A DNA stretch of 64,000 nucleotides, taken from positions 33,753,001 through 33,817,000 of the forward strand of contig NC_068560.1 in the NCBI RefSeq assembly GCF_022201045.2, read 5' to 3'. The notes beneath the pieces were generated by a model. That model was not told where the DNA came from. It did no database searches and saw nothing but the letters and a program-made list of their open reading frames with translations. This DNA is from Citrus sinensis. Lineage: Eukaryota; Streptophyta; Magnoliopsida; Sapindales; Rutaceae. Of this stretch, positions 61,012 through 64,000 are shown piece after piece. The position numbers were made by a program, and so were the translations under genes. The first letter of the stretch is position 1, and each line of letters opens with the position of its first letter.

Positions 61012-62398
61012 TGTTGAGTGTTAGAAAATGCATATTTATAAAGGAGAAAACCGTCATTTTATATTTCAAGTCTTACTAACAACCCTTACTTTTATGTATT
61101 TAACCTTCTTGTGATTTAATTACATGTGTTTTATTTTAATTAAGTATTTTATGTATTTTAGGGGCATTATAGTCATTTCACAATAAAGGAGAAATCAGAC
61201 GGCAAAACAGACATCACTTTTGAATTGAGGACGGTCAAAAACCTTAGGAGGAGCATAAAAGGAAAAATGGCACTATTCACATGTACGGTACTATTCACGT
61301 GTACGGTACTGTATACGTTACTGTTCACGACACTGTTCACATAGACGGATGATGACATGGCATTGACCGATGATGTGGCATTGACTGATGAGGTGTCACG
61401 ATCATGTTGGACTAAAATTCTTATGTACTGTTGATGGTGACGTGGCAGCATATCAGTGGACGAAAAATCTCGCGTACGGTGCATGCATCACACAGGATTA
61501 TTTTCAACCAAACCGCGTTACTGTTCATCCGGGTCAAACTGCGTTACTGTTCAAAGTCGGGTCAAGCCGTGTTACTGTTCATCCGTGTGGTCAAACTGTG
61601 GACTATTGACTGATGACGTGGCGCAATCCTGAGCGTCCAAACTGTTTTTAATCTGATGGCCATGATTTACTCCATGTATCTATAAAAATGGGGCCTCTCC
61701 CCCCTACTTTGATATCTCTGAATCCATTTTTGGACTCTGTTTTCTGTAATTCCCTCTCCATCTTGTATTTTCTTCATATTTTAATAAATTTTCATTTTGC
61801 CCCTAGTTCAATTATGAGTGGCTAATTTTCTTTCAAGCTTGGGTTGAAGGTGAAGTCTCAACATGTGTCATGGGCTTAATTTGGTAAATTTATTTTCTCT
61901 TCCCCTCTAGTTTTTGTGGATGTTTTGACTTCTCGTCGACAAATAATAATAATCTTGTCTAGATACCGCCTTGGTTACACCGACTATCTAGTATAAGGTT
62001 ATTATTATTTGGTATGATAAGCCCTTAGCACCATATTGATTAGAGCGTGATTCATGAGGTGTGGATTCCCCCCTCATGATTTAATTGGTATTAATAAGAA
62101 ATATTTAGCCCATGATGCATGTTGATACGGATCCAGATATCCAAGTACGTCAATTTAATAGATTTTCTCTTCAATTTATTCTCTCCATTGCAATTCCAAT
62201 TTTAGAATTTATTCTCGCCATTTTAATTTAAGTATTAGCATATTCCAAATCATTTCCACCATAAATCCAACTACCCATTTACAAAATTAATTCTATATAT
62301 AATTAAAATCCACCTCCTCGTGGGATCGACACTCGTCACCATTAGTCTATACTACAATAGATTCGTGCGCTTGCGAGTACATTAAAATTTGCACAACA
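61012..62398 (+). repeat. 5' long terminal repeat (1387 bp)
   Basis: It starts TGTTG and ends CAACA, the usual short inverted ends. A TATA-like CTATAAAAAT near 61680 fits an LTR promoter. Between about 61270 and 61620 a motif close to TACTGTTCA recurs many times, giving an internal repeat array in the presumed U3 part. Confidence 0.82.
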
Positions 62399-62404
62399 AG
62401 TTTT

Positions 62405-62421
62405 TGGCGCCGTTGCCAGGG
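62405..62421 (+). other. Primer-binding site matching tRNA-Asp
   Basis: TGGCGCCGTTGCC and the following bases are complementary to the 3' end of plant tRNA-Asp with about one mismatch, six bases beyond the LTR end. This primer is characteristic of Athila/Tat lineages. Confidence 0.8.
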
Positions 62422-62790
62422 AAGTAAGTAATTTTAATTCATAGAATTAATTTGTGTGAATAATTTCTTTTAAATTGTTGTCTTGTATTTTTTTTTAAAA
62501 AAAAGAAAAAGAAAAAAAAAGTGAATCTGCATTTAGAGGTTAGTATTTATTTTCTTTCTCTATTCTTTACAATTATGCAATTTAATTTTTAAGTTATTTT
62601 TCTTTGTAATTTTTGTTTATCTTAATTTAATTTTCTTTATTAAGTTTTAATTTGATTTTTAGTTAATTTCACGTATTTGTTTTTGTGTATTTTTATAGAA
62701 AGATTGTAATAGCGCAATAAGGTTAGTATCGTAATTTCTCCCTCTTCTTTATTTTTATTTTATTTTTTTCCCATCTTTATTTTTTTTTAT

Positions 62791-64000
62791 TTGTTTTGCA
62801 TGCATGGTCGTAGGTCATTATTACCCAATCTTGAACCTATAGACCTTGAACTTGAGAAAACACTTCGCACACACAAACAAGTAAAAAATAAAATGGATTT
62901 GCAACCACAGGAGAGACCATTTAAAGATTATTTCAGTCCTTTAGTAAATTTGAGCACATCATGTATAAGATACCCAAATGTAGCTGCTAGGAGCTTTGAA
63001 TTAAAACCTAGTGTGCTAAATTGTCTCCCCACATTTTATGGCCTAGAAAATGAGGATCCATATAATCATCTGAATGATTTTCATGCCATTTGTCAAACTT
63101 TTAAATACGAAAATTTTTCAGATGATGATGTTAAACTCATATTATTCCCATTTTCTTTAAAGGATAGAGCTCGTTCATGGTTAAATACTTTGCCTGCTAA
63201 TAGCATTACATCATGGGAACAAATGGTTACAAAATTTTTGAATAAATATTTCCCAGTGCATAAAACCAATGCTATTCGCAGGGAAATCTCGGAGTTTACC
63301 CAGAGAGAGGACAAACAATTTTTCGAAACATGGGAGCGATTTAATGGGCTACTCTTGAAGTGTCCACATCATGGGTACGAGAAATGGCACCAATGCCAAT
63401 ACTTTTTGGAGGGATTACTACCAAATGTGCAAGAATGGCTAATGGCAACAAGTGGAGGAGAGCTAATGTCAAAAAATGCATAAAAAATTTGGGAATTCTT
63501 CCAGCGACAAGCAGATAATTCCCAACAACGGAGTCGATCACTCAGGACTACTAGAAGAATTAAAGAAGTGAATGAGGTTCAAATTGGCGAATTAACTTCA
63601 GGAATCAAAGAAGTCAAGGAGATGGTTGAAGGTCTTGCTCGACAAATAGCATCGTTATCGACTGCTAAATCAACAGAATCACATGACCATGACTCATACT
63701 CATATCAAGCCAATGCCATAGGTGTAATGAAAAAACCATCGAATTATAACCCATACTCCAACACATATAACCCTGGATGGAGAGACCACCCCAATTTTTC
63801 ATGGTCTCAAGGATTCCAACAGAATGGACCAGCAGCTCCAGCTCCACCAATGCAACCAATTCCACAAAATCCTCAAGCCTCTCAGCCCCCATTCAGACCA
63901 TATAATCAGAACCAGAACTACACTCAGCCCAGACCATGGGAGGATGCATTCCAGAATTTCAAGAATGTTACTCACTCCACAATTGAGCAACAGAACTGCA
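62791..64000 (+). pseudogene. gag region of the retroelement (fossil, partial)
   Basis: The sequence encodes a plant retrotransposon gag domain: a block around FPFSLKDRARSWLNTLP, then SWEQMVTKFLNKYFP and FFETWERFNGLLLKCPHHG, all typical of the capsid part. Further right the gag-like motif NPGWRDHPNFSW and a Pro/Gln/Asn-rich stretch continue to the window edge. It looks broken; protease and polymerase are not in view. Confidence 0.8.

Larger units (their letters stand above)
61012..64000 (+). mobile_element. Ty3-type LTR retroelement, Athila/Tat-like, 5' part
   Basis: The left LTR, primer-binding site, leader and gag region are visible; pol and the right LTR lie past the window edge. The family call rests on the tRNA-Asp-type primer site directly after the LTR, the long leader, and gag sequence of the Athila/Tat kind. 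The visible coding part looks broken, with about one break, so this is treated as a fossil. Its age cannot be estimated without the second LTR. Confidence 0.85.

Noticed and set aside
61173-61484. 103-codon frame on the minus strand rich in Val, Asn and Ser
   Set aside because: It is a by-product of the short repeat array in the retroelement LTR.
63665-63990. Trp/Leu-rich minus-strand frames near the right edge
   Set aside because: They are shadows of the gag region on the other strand.
1-64000. CRISPR arrays, rRNA genes or complete tRNA genes
   Set aside because: None seen by eye; repeats present are microsatellites, transposons and LTR motifs.

Overview
The window is AT-rich nuclear DNA of a flowering plant, almost certainly a eudicot. 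It carries plant-only families (YUCCA monooxygenase, plantacyanin, R2R3-MYB, GRAS, m-type thioredoxin with a transit peptide). Its genes have many short introns, separated by long AT-rich spacers full of small transposons. I cannot fix the species from sequence alone; a rosid such as Citrus would fit, but that is a guess.

Layout. From 1 to 12 kb, three genes run leftward: a DEAD-box RNA helicase of the RH29/DDX54 type (its 3' part lies off the left edge), a clade-I PP2C phosphatase, and a RABC1/Rab18 GTPase. From 12 to 16 kb is a gene-poor spacer with a 586-bp Mutator-like MITE. From 16 to 26 kb lie a YUCCA10/11-type auxin-synthesis gene (+), an intronless multi-pass membrane protein (-), an intronless RING-H2 protein (-) and a plantacyanin (-). 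From 26.8 to 29.5 kb are the remains of a carboxyphosphonoenolpyruvate-mutase-like gene, lacking its 5' exons and carrying a stop and a frameshift. From 29.5 to 48.5 kb is a transposon-rich spacer holding one R2R3-MYB of the MYB52/54/56 group. From 48.5 to 60.4 kb is a gene-dense stretch: an SCL1-like GRAS regulator (+), an SDN5-like 3'-5' exonuclease (-) and an SBDS ribosome-maturation factor (+) sharing a 335-bp divergent promoter, then a plastid thioredoxin m (+). From 61 kb to the right edge is the 5' part of an Athila/Tat-type Ty3 retroelement.

All gene models were spliced by eye. In each complete model the exon lengths sum to a whole number of codons and the frame stays open. From memory, the order YUCCA, PEP-mutase, SCL1 matches At1g21430-21440-21450, and SBDS, RABC1, PP2C match At1g43860/43890/43900, so the window looks like conserved ancestral gene order expanded by repeats.

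I found no wholly new system. The most interesting items are: a Mutator-like element that appears to have captured part of a TIR-type immune-receptor gene; a nested MITE whose 9-bp target duplication is supported by an empty-site relative in the same window; a 5'-truncated SINE with a 12-bp target duplication inside the mutase pseudogene; the decayed mutase itself; a GC-AG intron needed to keep the exonuclease in frame; and an orphan exon-like stretch at 33 kb.
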